From the NCBI GenBank assembly GCA_019321725.1, contig CM033124.1:1922001-1986000 (forward strand): DNA of 64,000 nucleotides, read 5' to 3'. The translations under genes were made by a program, and so were the position numbers. Origin of the DNA: Paulownia fortunei (lineage: Eukaryota > Streptophyta > Magnoliopsida > Lamiales > Paulowniaceae). This document shows positions 35,265 through 48,662 of the stretch, piece after piece (within the stretch, counting starts at the first letter, position 1; each line of letters begins with the position of its first letter). The notes beneath the pieces were generated by a model that was not told where the DNA came from, did no database searches, and saw only the letters and a program-made list of their open reading frames with translations.

Positions 35265-38200
35265 TGCCAATTTCATCAAACACATTATGAAAACACTAGC
35301 TGAGAGAAATAGAGCAAATGCTATTTTGTTGAACTTTTTCTTTTATGTTTTCAAGTACACGTCTGGCAAAGGATCTGGCTTGGACCCTAGTCCGTGTGTT
35401 AATTTCAAAAGTAAGTACAACTGAGGAGGGGCACACATCTAACATCATTAATTACAAACAATTTTACCCAAGTCATAGGTGCAATAAATATGTCTTGTAT
35501 TTACAGCCAATGTTTAAGTAACTGCTACAAATAGTGGGTTCATGATCTAATAGTTAGACTTTTTAACTTGTAACTATTGAATGAATCAAATGTGTTGTTA
35601 TCGATTTATTTAAAAAAATTGAATTAAAAGGTGTCGATCGTAAAAAAAAAAAATCGTTCTATAATACAAGAATCATTAGTGGATCAAACTAGAAGCCGCA
35701 CACTCAATCCACTATAAAATAATCTTTCTTTTAACTTAAAAGTTGATTTAATTCATAAATATTGAGTTAAGATCTTTTCTATTTATTTTGTTATTATTCA
35801 TGCTATATACTCTATGCATGGTGTACTGAGTGTATGGTGCATTGAATGTATGAAAATAAAATACTTAAAAAGTCGATACTGCATTTAATAAATGTAGTGT
35901 AACATCTACGAGATTTGATTATTTTTTAACAAAATAATACAACCTTACGCTAAAAACATATTTATGACCTACCCAAAGTGTAGCAACTAATTGCATACCC
36001 AAAAATAAATAAAAAAATACCAATTCTTGAAATGGGAGGACATGATGACTAGGTACAATAAATTTGATTTCAAGAAAAGTTTCAAGTATTTTCACATGGG
36101 CTTCTATGAAGTCACATAAAACTCAAGTCAAAGAGTGGTTTGAATCTTGTTGGTGGCTAGATACAATAATTCTTATGCTAAAATTTCAAGTTTTTTTAAA
36201 TGGGAAACACATGAAATAATTGATAATTATTGCCTAAGATAAACAATAAATATTATACTAACATATCTCATCATTAGATAGGGATCAGTAGGATGGCATT
36301 AAGGAAGCATACCAAAGAAGGGTTTTGGTTTTCAATGTTTATTTAGAATCCAAATAATTGACTTTGGATAATTCTTCATTTTCAAGTAATATCCATTCAT
36401 TTGTCATAAGCATGATTAGTGTAAGGTACTCCTTTCCATAATCCTACTTATATGGTAGTTGAAATGTGTATTAAGCAAATATGCATGGTTGATTTTATTT
36501 TTTGTTTCAAGGAAAATCTCTAAATGGAAATTAGTTGGATCAAAATTGTAGTAGAATAACGAGTATACAAATGCTACACGGTATAATTTGCATTCAATGT
36601 ATATTTCATCATACATTTACATACACCCGCACACATATTTATGGTGTATATTAAATATGTGTTAAGATACACAACAGGGTATAGCATCTCTTACATCATA
36701 TATAGGTTGGACAATGTGTTTTTTTTTTTTAAGGGTACAAATTAATTATAATTAATGTCGATTTAATATATGAGTTTTTTTGTAAATACTCTAAGCTTCA
36801 TTTGGATTTGGATCGACGGATTTAAAGTTAAAGATTTTAAATATATAATAACAAATCCATTAAACTTGTTTGGATAATCTATTAATACAATAGATTTCAA
36901 ATATTTGAACTCTTATTTTAAGTTATTTTTGGAGTGGTGAATTTCAAATTTATCTTATATATAGTCATTTGAAATCATTCATCTAAATCCTTCCATTAAA
37001 TCAAAATACTTCCATCAAATGCAGTACTTGAGTTTTTCATATATATTAAATAGGTACATAATGCATTATATCCAACTTTTTGTCCTATTTTTTTCATAAT
37101 GACAAATATACCCTTCTAATCTTCACTGAAATTTTAATTCTTATCCAATTTTTCATAAATTATTTTGTTCAATTAAATTCTATCTTAGTGATAATTAGTA
37201 AACATAAACAACCATATATGCCAGATATAAAACTATTCATAGTTAAACACAAGAATTAAAATTAACATATACTTGATGGAGAGCGATCAATATGGGACTA
37301 ATACTGATGTCATGAGATTTAAAAATTCAATTTGTAATAATTTAGGTGAAGAATTTTGATGGTTCATTTATTATGTGTCAATTTGATATTTAGAAAAAAA
37401 TCAGGTATGAATTAAATAATTTGTAAAACTTGATTTGATATTTTTATCCAAGTTTAAAAGTTGTGTTTGAACTTAATTTGATTGTTCATCTAATAAAATT
37501 TGAACGAACTTTAATTTAATTATGGACGTATTTAGCTCGAGTAGGTTGATATTTTTACAAATATATTATTATTTTTTTACTAATTGATTGAAATCGAGCT
37601 CAATTTTAAATTTTATCAAATGAAAAAAAATGTATTCAAACTTGTTTTGTTATATTTAATGAATTAAGTTCAAACGAGCTTTTAACGATCGATTTCAAAT
37701 TGAGTATCGAATAATTTAATTTATTTTTCAATTTTAGTAACATTAATATACCAATTTAACATCAATGACAAAATTCGAATACCAAAAAAATTTTTTACTC
37801 TTTTTTTATATCTAAAATATCATTATATCCCACCACCAAACGTGTGGATATGTATCTCATTTATGTGAAGTTTTATCTTACTGTTCATTGTAATTTGTTA
37901 ATTTAATTATTATAAGTGTATTGCATTAATTGATATGATCTTAAAAAAGGAAATGTTTATACAAATAAATGAGAGAGAGATTAAGAGATAATATCTTAAT
38001 AGATTCTCAAAAATAACCACTTACAAATGACTAATAATGTGCTATGTGATGATAGTGATCAACCTGAGATTATTAAATATCAATATTTTTCATAGAGGAA
38101 AAAATATTGGGCTAAATAATTTTATGTTAGTGGCGTACTTAGTCTATATTGATTCTTTGACTAATAAAATCTATAACGCTATGTTTGGATATGTTTTTGG

Positions 38201-38600
38201 TATTCAGAGGACATATATTTTGGAGGAATGATTGGTTATGTTTTGAAAAGACAATTTTTAATGCAGACGTATTGTGTTTTATAAATTTTTATTTGATTAG
38301 TGATGTCACATCATAAATTTTTAATATTATATGCTGTATTTTTTAATATAAAAAAAATATATTTATAATAATATAATAATCAAATAATGTAATGTTATTG
38401 ATATATAATGAATTTATTTTGATGAAATGAAAAAAAAAAACACAATCTTGTTACCAAAATATATATATATATATATATATATTTTGCCAAATCACAATCA
38501 AACATAGCCCAACGTACCATGAATATTGTGCATCATATATGCATGCTAATTAAGCTCTTTCTTATTTTTATGCGGCATTTTCAAATTTTTCTTTTGCAAT
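35265..38600. other. AT-rich intergenic DNA
   Basis: No gene is supported. A second copy of MITE-like family C lies at about 36795-37015 (CATTTGGATTTGGATCG … GGTGAATTTCAAATTTATCT … CATTTGAAATCATTCATC). A (TA)n array is at 38459-38481. Confidence 0.45.
36795..37015. repeat. MITE-like family C, copy 2
   Basis: Starts in TTCATTTGGATTTGGATCGA and carries GGTGAATTTCAAATTTATCT and CATTTGAAATCATTCATC in the same order as copies at about 27890 and 49709. Boundaries are approximate. Confidence 0.5.
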
Positions 38601-38619
38601 AATTGTAAGTAAGTATCCT

Positions 38620-39750
38620 TCATGGGATGGTCGAATGATGTTAGATAGGAATTTGAAATCGAATTTCTTAAATTTGAATCTTTTACACCACTCGATCTTT
38701 ATCCGTCGCATCGGACTTGTCTAGTGTGCCTCACCCTTTCATGTGATTTGCGATCTATTGCAGGAAATTAAAATTTACCTAGTGCACACCTTTAGCTAGA
38801 ATTGCGGGTTCCTCGTCATAAAAAAAAATTGTAAGCAGATTTTGGACCCTCAATAATAAAGTTGATTTGCCTTACATTATGCTAAAAATTGATGATAATT
38901 TGGTAGAGACATCATTATTCAATAAAACCTTATCCATTCAGTGATGCTAAGAAGTGCAGCAATGATTTTGCTGAAGAAATCAAATGTAGATATGATGTGA
39001 ATATGCATAAGTGGGACAAAATATTAAAAAGCTAATCATTCAGCAAATAAGAAATAAATAACCAACTTTTTTTAGAAAATTGGTAACTAATTTATACATC
39101 AAATTCCTTGGTTTTCTCATGTTGTGTTAGGGTCTAATCTAACAATTTGCTTTCTCATTGCTAAATGTTTTCTTATTATTTCAAAAGATTAGTAAAAGTG
39201 GTAAGAATGAGATTAAAATTATAATCAAAATATTGATTTTAATTTAGATTCTAATGTTGTAACACTTCTTTGAGTAGTGATAGATAAATGGATCCAAATA
39301 TTCATTGTATTAATTGTGGAGTATTTATTAAATGAGAATAAAAATATAGAGATTATTTTAATATAGGAAACAATAATTATATTTAGCAATAAATGCAACA
39401 CATACTTGTTACCACAACCTAAAAAATTATAGCTTACATCTATTAAGCAATTTGATTTTTTTTATTTGATACCTAGATTTTCAGAGCTCCTTAGGTTCTA
39501 GGCTAATCCTGGGAGACAACCGATCTTCCCCTTGGTTCAGTGCTCCGCTAAATTTGGTGGACGAGCAGTTCGTATGTGGATTGGACGTTCGTATCGGTTA
39601 TTATGTCCCTCTTGACCTACTTTAAGCGCGGATGGGACCCTCAAAGGGACTAATAGGCACACGACACTTCTACTTCTGAAAAAAAATCAAATCCACGACC
39701 TACAATATTTTTCCCAAGTGTTTATCACTGCGCCGTGCCTGCGAGAACAC
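38620..39750. repeat. Two GC-richer repeat-like blocks (38620-38835 and 39480-39750)
   Basis: The block 38620-38835 is GC-richer than its surroundings and ends GCGGGTTCCTCGTCAT followed by nine A, a SINE-like 3' end. The block 39480-39750 resembles the dispersed blocks at 52500-52690 and 13640-13930 in arrangement (CTAATCCTGGGAGACAACCG…; TCAAATCCACGACCTAC). They read as old non-coding repeats, class undetermined. Confidence 0.35.
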
Positions 39751-39759
39751 CATTTGAAT

Positions 39760-42700
39760 TTTTAATTTTAAATGTAGCAGTTCAAGTGTCAAATTTCAAG
39801 TGTACAATACAGACCCGCACCTCTATCTTCCATCACAAGTTATTGTTGTCACACGGCCCACGCCCAAGCCAACAATCCCCCTCATCTACGTTGTGGATTG
39901 AACATGCCAGTTTTTTAAAAAACCGAAAATATGTGTCTTCATTTTCTCTTCTGCACGCCTATTCTTTGCATGAATGCACAAGGAAATAGGACCCAAAAAG
40001 GTACATTTAGAGTGCAAAAAGCAGACTAAATGCAAGTTGGTGAGTAGGATTAAGACATGACAAAGAGTTAGTCAAGATAATAACACTTCAAATTTAGGGT
40101 TAATTCTATATCCATCCTTCACTCACAATAATCGAGTGTAACATTTTAAAAACTTCATTTAACATAAAACTGCAAGTCTTTTTTAACATGTGAAAGAAAA
40201 GAAATTCTTTGCCACTATTACTGAAAAATCTTTTAAGACATTAAAAAAAATGGCTTTTTTTAATCAGCTCAATTTTCTACCATGGTGGCTTGACATGGTC
40301 ACATAGGTCCTCCCCCCTGGCAAATCTCTCTTTTTTCTAAAGATTTAAAAAGGAAGAAAAGTAAAGCTTAGAAAAAACAACTGGGGCTTTACAGTTATGG
40401 CGATCCATGTCACCATGCATGGGAACTTTGGGAATTTTAAGCAAAACACCTAGGCATGTTATCACATGTAAAAAGCAAATTATGTTTGACCTCATTTTAG
40501 TATATTTTGACGGGGGGGGGGGGGGGGGGGGGGGGGGGGCTTTATTTATTTTGCAATAAAAAACATATAGTTTTAGCTTTGTGTCAAAGTTGATCCTTGA
40601 GATCTTATTGTCACAAACATGTAACATTTATTCAAAAAGATTTTAAACAAAAGATCGATCGGGTTCCATACTTTGTGAAAGTCATTTTACCCATCTTAAA
40701 AAAAGCATACAACGTGCTATTAAAAAAAAAACAAAAAAAAAACAAAGAAACATTGTTGAGTATGCAGAATCCTTAGCTTAGGGAGTCATATTAGTTCTTC
40801 TTTTTTTTAAAAAAAAAAATTAACTCAAATTTATGATCAATAAAATTATAAATATAAAAAATATATTAGTTATTACAATAGAATACCATTTAAAATGGCA
40901 AACTAGCTCTACTTTTCGCTTTCCTTTGTGCCTATAAATACTACTAAAAGTCTAAAACAGCATCAATAATTTTTATATTCAAATAAAATAATTTAGAGTG
41001 GATTTCTTTTGGGTTTTACTAGGTCTCAACCATTTATTTTTCTATAGTCAAAGATACAGTCAGAAAACCATAAACATTTGTTCCTACAATCCAAATTTGT
41101 GGGTTTGTTTTAGTTTTACTAGGTTTCAACATCTGCACATGCTCTGCATAACCCAATGAGCATTGTAAACATCAAAATTTTATTTCTTTTAATAAAAAAA
41201 TTATTCAACTCAGGCTCCAATTGTTTTTTGTTTTTATTCCCAACCTCGTGTTTGTATTAAACTATAAATCAATCATCACAATTCTACTAATAGAAATAAT
41301 AATAATTATTATTATTTTTAAAAATAGTTGTGACTATGTTTTTGTTCATCACAATTTTTTTTTTTTTATATCCAAGTTCTTGGGCCAATCAATATTGAAC
41401 CTTTTAACCACATGGCTTAGCACATGATGAGTAAATTGTGGGATATGGATCGACTAACACCCAAGTTCCTAATAAGAACTTTACATTTCTGCACACAAAA
41501 AATCTAATCTAAAGTGATTGCTCGAGACACCTCAACTGTAGGGTCCCACCACTCGTACAGTGATTGTTCCATACTGAAATGCATCTATAAGTTCCCACCA
41601 GAATTCGAACCCCCACCCTACTGCTGGAAACAAGTTCAACTCAATTGTTCCGCCAATTGAGTTATGACTCAAGTACTTGTTCATCATAACTTTGCTAATA
41701 CGTCATGTAGATATAACTATTTTTTTATAAATCTCGATATTTTTTATGAAAAATAATAAATTAAATCAATTGAATGACGATTTTCGTAATGATATGAGTA
41801 TTTCATAGTTAGTAACTGTAAAAGAATGACATGAACAAATTAAATTTACATTCACCCTGCTCTTAAAAAGATATATAAAAGAAAAGTGAGCTGAAAAATT
41901 AAAAAAGAACCTAAATATGAAATCGCCATCATTTGGTTGGCCTTGGAAAGGAGCCAAGCTTCAAGTTTTAGCATTTAACCTTTTAGCTCTTCCTTTTGAT
42001 CACTTATTTATTTTTATTTTATATTTTATATTGTATTATATACTATATCGCTGCCAAATTCATATTCCAAGTAAATAAATAAATAAATTTTATTAAATAT
42101 ATACTTGATATGTATTTTTAATATAAATTATAAAATACAAAATAAATTAAAATAAACAATCCAAACTGATATTTAAACACAGAACATCTCATGGAGGACG
42201 ACGTGCTAGTCACTCACACGTATTTTTCTTTCTTCAATTTGAAGATAACGAAGAAAATCCAAATTTCTTGCAACTATATTAAAGTAGATGATGTCATTTT
42301 ATGTATTTTAATTGAAAATTGCCTTTGTTCCGTACTATTAATTTTCTCATTCACACCAGCTCTCAAATAATATACTGCAAAAGCACGCAAACACAAATAA
42401 AGTAAGAAACTTTAATTCTACTCAACTGCCATTATTCAAGTGGGTTTATGAATTATTAAAATTATTTATAATAATGTCATAAATTTGGCATTAATTGGTA
42501 CAAATGTTTTTTCAGTGGAATTATAAGCTATCGAATTGTATATAAAACTAGTATAAAATAAAATATTAATATCATTATGTATAATCTAACAATTTACAAA
42601 ATAGTAAAATACGCTGAATAATAAAAAAAATATAGCATGTGTGAGTGGACTAGGTAGGCACTTTAGGCTACTCCAGTAATATAGAAAAATATTCTGCTTG

Positions 42701-43100
42701 TCCGAAATGAAAATTGAAGAAAACAAAGGGCTAATTTTGGGGCAGAAAATTCTATCCTTTTCTGAATCATCTTTAGCAAGTTGCATAAAAAAGCAGAATC
42801 TAAATTGGCTTGGGGAGTCAGGATCAAGTAGGCAAAAAAAACTTTATCCCTTTCATACCAAAATTCAATTCAATAAAAGTTGAAAAGTCCAACTCAAAAG
42901 ATTTTCAAGTTGATACTTATATATATATATATATATATGTATCCCTCTTTTTGTGAGGATGATCCATCTTTGTTGAGGATCATCTAAATTTGCAAGTACA
43001 TTATCTAACCACAATAGAAATAGAAAAGAGTTCAAATAAAATTTTAATCTTCTTTATTTTTTTCGGATAAATTTAAAAAAAACAAGCGATGGCCAATGTT
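39760..43100. other. AT-rich intergenic DNA with simple repeats
   Basis: No gene is supported. Contents: a 28-G run (40512-40539), A runs near 40720-40745 and 40810-40820, a repeat-like block at 41430-41680 related to 59811-60006, and a (TA)n array near 42919-42938. Confidence 0.45.
40512..40539. repeat. Poly-G homopolymer of 28 bases
   Basis: An uninterrupted run of 28 G flanked by C on both sides lies in otherwise AT-rich DNA. Such a length is unusual for a plant genome and is prone to sequencing error. Confidence 0.85.
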
Positions 43101-43169
43101 ACAACCTTCTTCACGAGTATAACCATAAGAGTCCTCCACCACTATAAAATGTCTTAATTGAGTTATAAA

Positions 43170-43540
43170 TATTGTCCAAACAATGAGCTTATTACCACAA
43201 TCCCACCAAGATAACAGTTAAATTGAAGTCCCTCTATCATAGAGGTGATTCATTCGTAGACTATTGCTACATTCATGCTCGATTCCATTACTTTTTTGTT
43301 GGAGGTAGACAAACTGGATCGCTAAAGTGATGGTTATATATAGCAGCCCCCCACAACGTAAACATAGAATTCTCTATCACCCAATTTTATCAAAATATCA
43401 GTCAAATTAAAGTCCCTCCACTATAAAAGTGACTCGTTTATATACTACTACCACAAACGAATTCGACCCCACCTTTTTTTTAACTGAAATTAATGGACCG
43501 GACAAACTGGATTAGTGCCTAGATGGTTGGATTGATACTT
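43170..43540. repeat. Imperfect direct repeat, period about 190 bp
   Basis: Copy 1 has CAGTTAAATTGAAGTCCCTC … GGTGATTCATTCGTAGACTA … GACAAACTGGATCGCTA. Copy 2 has CAGTCAAATTAAAGTCCCTC … AGTGACTCGTTTATATACTA … GACAAACTGGATTAGTG. The same words occur in the same order, so this is an old tandem duplication of a non-coding segment. Confidence 0.7.
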
Positions 43541-43544
43541 CTAC

Positions 43545-44269
43545 ATGAATTAAGAAAACTTAGGTATGGTTGAGTAGGATATTTTAGGAGTAATGACTAG
43601 ATAATGGTAAATCTACGTGTATTTTCTTCTGTCTTAGAAGGAAGGAATGCTTTATGCATTGCCTCGAGCCACAAAGATGAACCAAAAAGCCAGCAGCTGA
43701 AAGTATCATTCCATAGCGCAAGAAAAAGAAAACTAACTCTTACTTTGTCTTTAGAACAAAGTATAAATTTTTGTACTTAGAAAATGGCCATCATAATCCC
43801 AATCACAACAAAAAATATAATAAGAAAGAAGAGATAAGGGGACTAATGACCGAAAGCAAAGGATAAACTCATCTTGTGGTGGATTTTAAGAATGATTTTG
43901 CTAGTTCTTTACTACCTATTTGGCATAGATAAAGATTATTACAGCATTTATCTCAAATTTATTGTATTTTGCATTTTGAAACATCGCAAACTAAGGATAT
44001 ATTTTTCTAAAAGGGAAATATTATATTTATGTTTTTTGTAAAAAAAATTAAAATAATTAAGGTGTGCCAATCAACAAATCCGTCTTGTGTGCCAGGGCTG
44101 CATTAAGCTGAAGTATTGGTATGTGAGGCCACAAGTAGGTATGGTAACCGGCTCGAGTTCGAACTCGTTGAGAACCTGTTAGTATGAAGTGGGTTTTGAA
44201 ATCATAAACGAGTTTTAATGTGAATTTTGAGTTGGCGTTTTGGACACGTCCTGCTTTAAACCCAGTCTT

Positions 44270-44305
<36 letters not shown>

Positions 44306-45830
44306 ATATATATTATATATACTAACATATTATTTTTATAAATTAAAATAAGAATGTAAAATTATTAAATAATTCATACTTTCAATATATGTATAAGTAA
44401 GAGAAATATGTTCAAAATTATAATTTTAAAAAATTAAAACATACACATAAAAATTTATAAATGTTTAGTTTTTTGTTAATAATAATATGTTTCCAAATAA
44501 GTTTCAATGATAATTTTTAATAATATTTTGTTATATTTTAAAATTACAATAACTCTAATGGATGTAACAGGTTCAACCCTAGAGTGTTGAAGAATCTTAT
44601 CAAATTCAATTTTTCCAACCAATAAATATAACATATCTTATGTTTTAAAAATTGAAATGGTTGTACAGATAAGGTAGTTGGATAATAAAATCAAATTGAA
44701 ATAAATGAAGCAATTTTTATGTGCTTAAGATAATTTTAAAAATGTTGCACCAAACTAATTTAATTAAGATAGTTTTACCATGCTTTGTCATGGAATAAGT
44801 AATGGTTAATAGTTATAATTTGTATATGTAAAAAAATTATAATTGCATATTTAGCACATTATTACACTTTATATATACTTGTAAATATGGGAGGAGTTGG
44901 AATTAATCGAGCTGAACTTATAAGAATTCTGAATTTCACACTCAAGTTCAAACTCAATGTTCGAGTAAAATCAGAGAAAATTACATGCTACCTCTTAGTG
45001 TTTGCAATAACTTTTGATGATTCCTTTTTTTTTTTTTTTTTGTCTCTTACTCTTCATTTTCTTGAAAAATAAAGTAAATGTTGCCTAAAATGACCAATGT
45101 CTTGTGACAAATTAAGGAAACTCTCTTTGTAGTTATCATGTGGAGGCCCATTTGCCTAAGAACAATATATTCACATGGGCTGCAAAAAGGGTTAGCACAT
45201 TAAATAATAATATTTTTTCTTCTTATTTATGTGTGTGTAATATGTGTATTCCAATCTATACAAAATTTCTTAACTTAATCGACATTGCAAAATACAATTG
45301 GGCTTGAGAAAATCTTATTAGACTTATTCCTTTTCCCATCATATTTACCAAATAAAATAGATTTTTTAGCTATATATTTATTTTCATTTTCTTCAAAATG
45401 AATCAATTGATATAATGGCAAATGTCAATTTTGTGATGAATGTTGATCATATGATAATTGTCAATTCTATATAAACGTGTGTTTGGATTTGTTGATATTG
45501 AAGGACAGATCTTAAGTTATACGAGTTACTTATTTGAATTTGTAATAATTTGTAAAATACATTATTATGCTTGGGCGTGAACGAGTAATTGTTATTATTA
45601 TGGTTCAACTTTTGAGTAACTAATAAAAAACCAAATTCAGTTAACACTTAAGAATTAGTCCTGATTTGAGATATAATTTTCTTCGAACATAATCTTTGAG
45701 TTCATACGTATAAGAGAAGTGGTTCAGATTAAAAATATCAATTTTCCATCCTAGAAAAGCTTGGATTAATTTCAATTTATTTTATAAAACTCGATTAATT
45801 TATGCTGTTTGGATTGTCTGCAGTCCGGTG
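43545..45830. other. AT-rich intergenic DNA
   Basis: No gene is supported. A block at 44140-44270 (GGTAACCGGCTCGAGTTCGA) followed by a (TA)n array at 44272-44320 has the look of another degraded non-autonomous element. A T run lies at 45026-45041. Confidence 0.4.
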
Positions 45831-45837
45831 TTATATA

Positions 45838-46600
45838 ACGAACCAGACCCGACCACGGACTGAGTCTCAACCGGATCCGACCCATGATCGGACCGTGATC
45901 AACGGGTCAGAACCGATTGACCACGGTTTACGGGTTCGATGAACCGTAATCGACCCGTGAGTTCACATTTCAATAATGCATTCTACATTTCATCTTAACA
46001 ATTAGTTTTAGCAAGTTACAAATCAAGTTCTATATTTAAACATTTTACATTTCATCTTAATAATAAGTAAAATTTTAAAAATTATCTAATGATGCTACTT
46101 TATAATTATCTTAATAATATATAAATTTGTAATTTTTTAAAAAGATTTAATAATGTTACTTTACAATATCTAGTGTTTATTCCCCAACTTCTCATTTAAT
46201 AATATTAAATTATTGTAATGTTGCATTGATTTTATATGATAACATTAACTCTAAAAATCAAAATTTAGTAAATTGTGTTTTATCAATACAGTGTAAATGA
46301 AAAAATTATTTTTTAGAAATTTTATAAATTAATTTAGTCACTTTTATTTTAGATCATATGTTTAAATTTTAGTTATTTTTTCAAATTTAAGTTTTTTTTT
46401 TTCATTAAGTTCAAAAAATAACTATATTTTTTACAAATTTAAGTTCAAAAATTTTTTAAAAAATAAAATAAAATATAAGGGTCGAAACCGGAATCGGAAC
46501 CAAAATCGGCCTTAACGGTTAAAATTAAGGGTCGAAATTTTATTAAATCGTGGAACTGATGATTTTGAAACGTAGCCGATAATTTTTGAACTATGATCAG
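45838..46600. repeat. GC-rich-ended repeat element with CGGTT/ACCGA-rich termini
   Basis: The left end (45838-45960) is dense in short mirror and inverted words (GACCCGACC, ACCGGATCCGACCC, CGGACCGTGATC). A right end (46480-46590) carries GGGTCGAAACCGGAATCGG and AACGGTTAAAATTAAGGGTC. AT-rich DNA lies between, with the word ACATTTCATCTTAA twice. Both ends share the vocabulary in opposite orientation, consistent with an old inverted-repeat transposon; no coding sequence was seen. Confidence 0.5.
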
Positions 46601-46679
46601 GTGTACAACGAACGATGATAATTATGTCGTGTTAGTACAATGTGGTATATAATGCTAGTTGAATTTTGAAGTGATCAAT

Positions 46680-46698
46680 TGGGCCATTGGGCTGGGCT
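46680..46698 (+). promoter_or_regulatory. Cluster of three site II-like (TGGGCY) elements upstream of shugoshin
   Basis: TGGGCC at 46680-46685 and TGGGCT at 46688-46693 and 46693-46698 lie about 310 bases before the shugoshin start codon. Site II elements are TCP-factor targets common in promoters of genes active in dividing plant cells, which fits a cohesion protector. Function is inferred from sequence and position only. Confidence 0.45.
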
Positions 46699-47007
46699 TA
46701 GGCAATAAATTTGGACCCATTTAAAAGTAGGCTGTACTCTAGCAAGCCTCTTTACCAGTATCTCAAAATGGAAGCTCAGATCTAAGTAGGCTCGGAATTT
46801 GCTTCGGAAAGCCGTTCGCCTCCTCCGAGCCTCCCATCACCTTTTTCTTTCCCCGCTCATTTCAATTTTACACACCCCCCCTTCCCAGCCCCCAGCCCCC
46901 AACCCCACCCCACACCACCCATAGAGATGGCTAATGCTTATGTATGAGCAAGTACAGAGAGAAAGTTGGAACTAGTTAGTAGAGAGAGAGAGATTTGGGA
47001 AGCAGCA

Positions 47008-48612
47008 ATGATGTCGAAAATGGCCGGTTTTCCGATTCTTGATTCACAGAATGCTGCAGCAATCGGAGGTAATTCTTGATCTCATTTTATTTCTCATTAC
47101 GTTTTTAGGAATTCGAATGACGGAGTTGTGTTAAATTTGGGAACTTTTAATCATATATGTGAACCCATTTATTTTTTGTACTTATTTTTAGGGTTTTTTT
47201 TCTGTGAACATTATCTGTAATTTTCAATTTGTTTGAGCTCTTACTTGGTCCAAAGGCATCATTTTTGCTTATGCACCTTCATGGCCTTAGGGTTTTGTGG
47301 CGTTTTTTGGATGTCCACTTTGGCAATTTGAACCACTTGTCAGGTTAATTTCATTTTTGGGGTTCGGTAATTTGACCTGTTGTAATGTTGCCAATATAAT
47401 CCAGTCCCAGTTTATCCCCAAGTGCAATACATTTAATCATGAATATTTGTTTTTCATTTGCTGTATTTGGGCTTTTCCTTTTTGAATCAATTGTAGAATT
47501 AGGCCCCTTCCTTTTTTTTTTTGGGATTTATGGTGATACTCCTTTCTGTAGAAGCTAAAATAGGTGGTTTTTAAGCTAGAGTTTTTGATTCACATTTAAA
47601 ATTCTGCACTAAATTCCAGATAAAGCAGCTAGGCCATGCCCACAAAGTGTGGCCAGGCGGAAGCTGGCTGACATTAGCAACTTGCCGAAGAAACCTAGGC
47701 CGTCAATTCAAGATGAGAAGTCACAACCTATTCCAACGACTACTAAAACGTATATTGAGCAGCTCCAGAAGGTAACATTATTTCTAGGTTTTCTTATCTT
47801 CATGTTTCACGGACTCCTTTTTCTGTTCTTAATTTGGCTGATTGCGACTGTGATTCAGGAAAACATGGCTTTAGTAAAGATGCTGGCACAGAGAAAGTAT
47901 CCTCTTTGGATTTACTTTGTTTAATCTGTTCTTTTATTGGATAAATTTTCGTTGCTGCCGGCCATTGCCTTCTGACTAGAACTTAGTTGTGAAATTCCTT
48001 CACATTGTTTGCAAAAGCAAAATCATTGAACATAGTGGAATTGAGCTAGAGAGATTGAGGTTAAATCTGATTAAAGTGCAGGAACAGAATCAACAACTAG
48101 CTCTGTCACACACCCAAATGCTTGTGGTTTGTTTCTCCTTGCATTTTGAATAATATAATTTTCCAAATTTTTGTCATTGCTTTTGGTTGACTTTCATTTA
48201 TTTATTAAATTTCAGGAACTAAATTCAGGTAAAGATCGGGTAAGTCCATTGACACCTGAATGAGTAATGCTTTTGAATGTCTATGGGTTGACTCCATATA
48301 TAATCTATGTGAGCTAAAATGTTTTCTATGTCTTGTTTATTCCAGTTGAAAGCATTACAACATGAGCTTGGATGCAAAAGTGGTCTGCTTAAAGCAAGAA
48401 AATCTGAACTCGAGGTCTGTGTAACTAAAGCCTGGTAGAAGCACAATTGTCTTAGCATGTAATCTTTGACTAATTGGTCTTTTGTTACTCAGGAAAAAGC
48501 TAGTATGATACCATGCCAACACGCAGATGCTGAGGTAAATGCACTTTGAATGATTTACCTGTATTCCTTCTATTGTTTGCATATTGATCTGAAAACATGT
48601 AGTGCAGTTGTT

Positions 48613-48662
<50 letters not shown>

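Noticed and set aside
41596..41610. tRNA gene or B box suggested by GAATTCGAACCCC
   Set aside because: No cloverleaf, anticodon arm or acceptor stem could be built around it; better explained as part of an old repeat.
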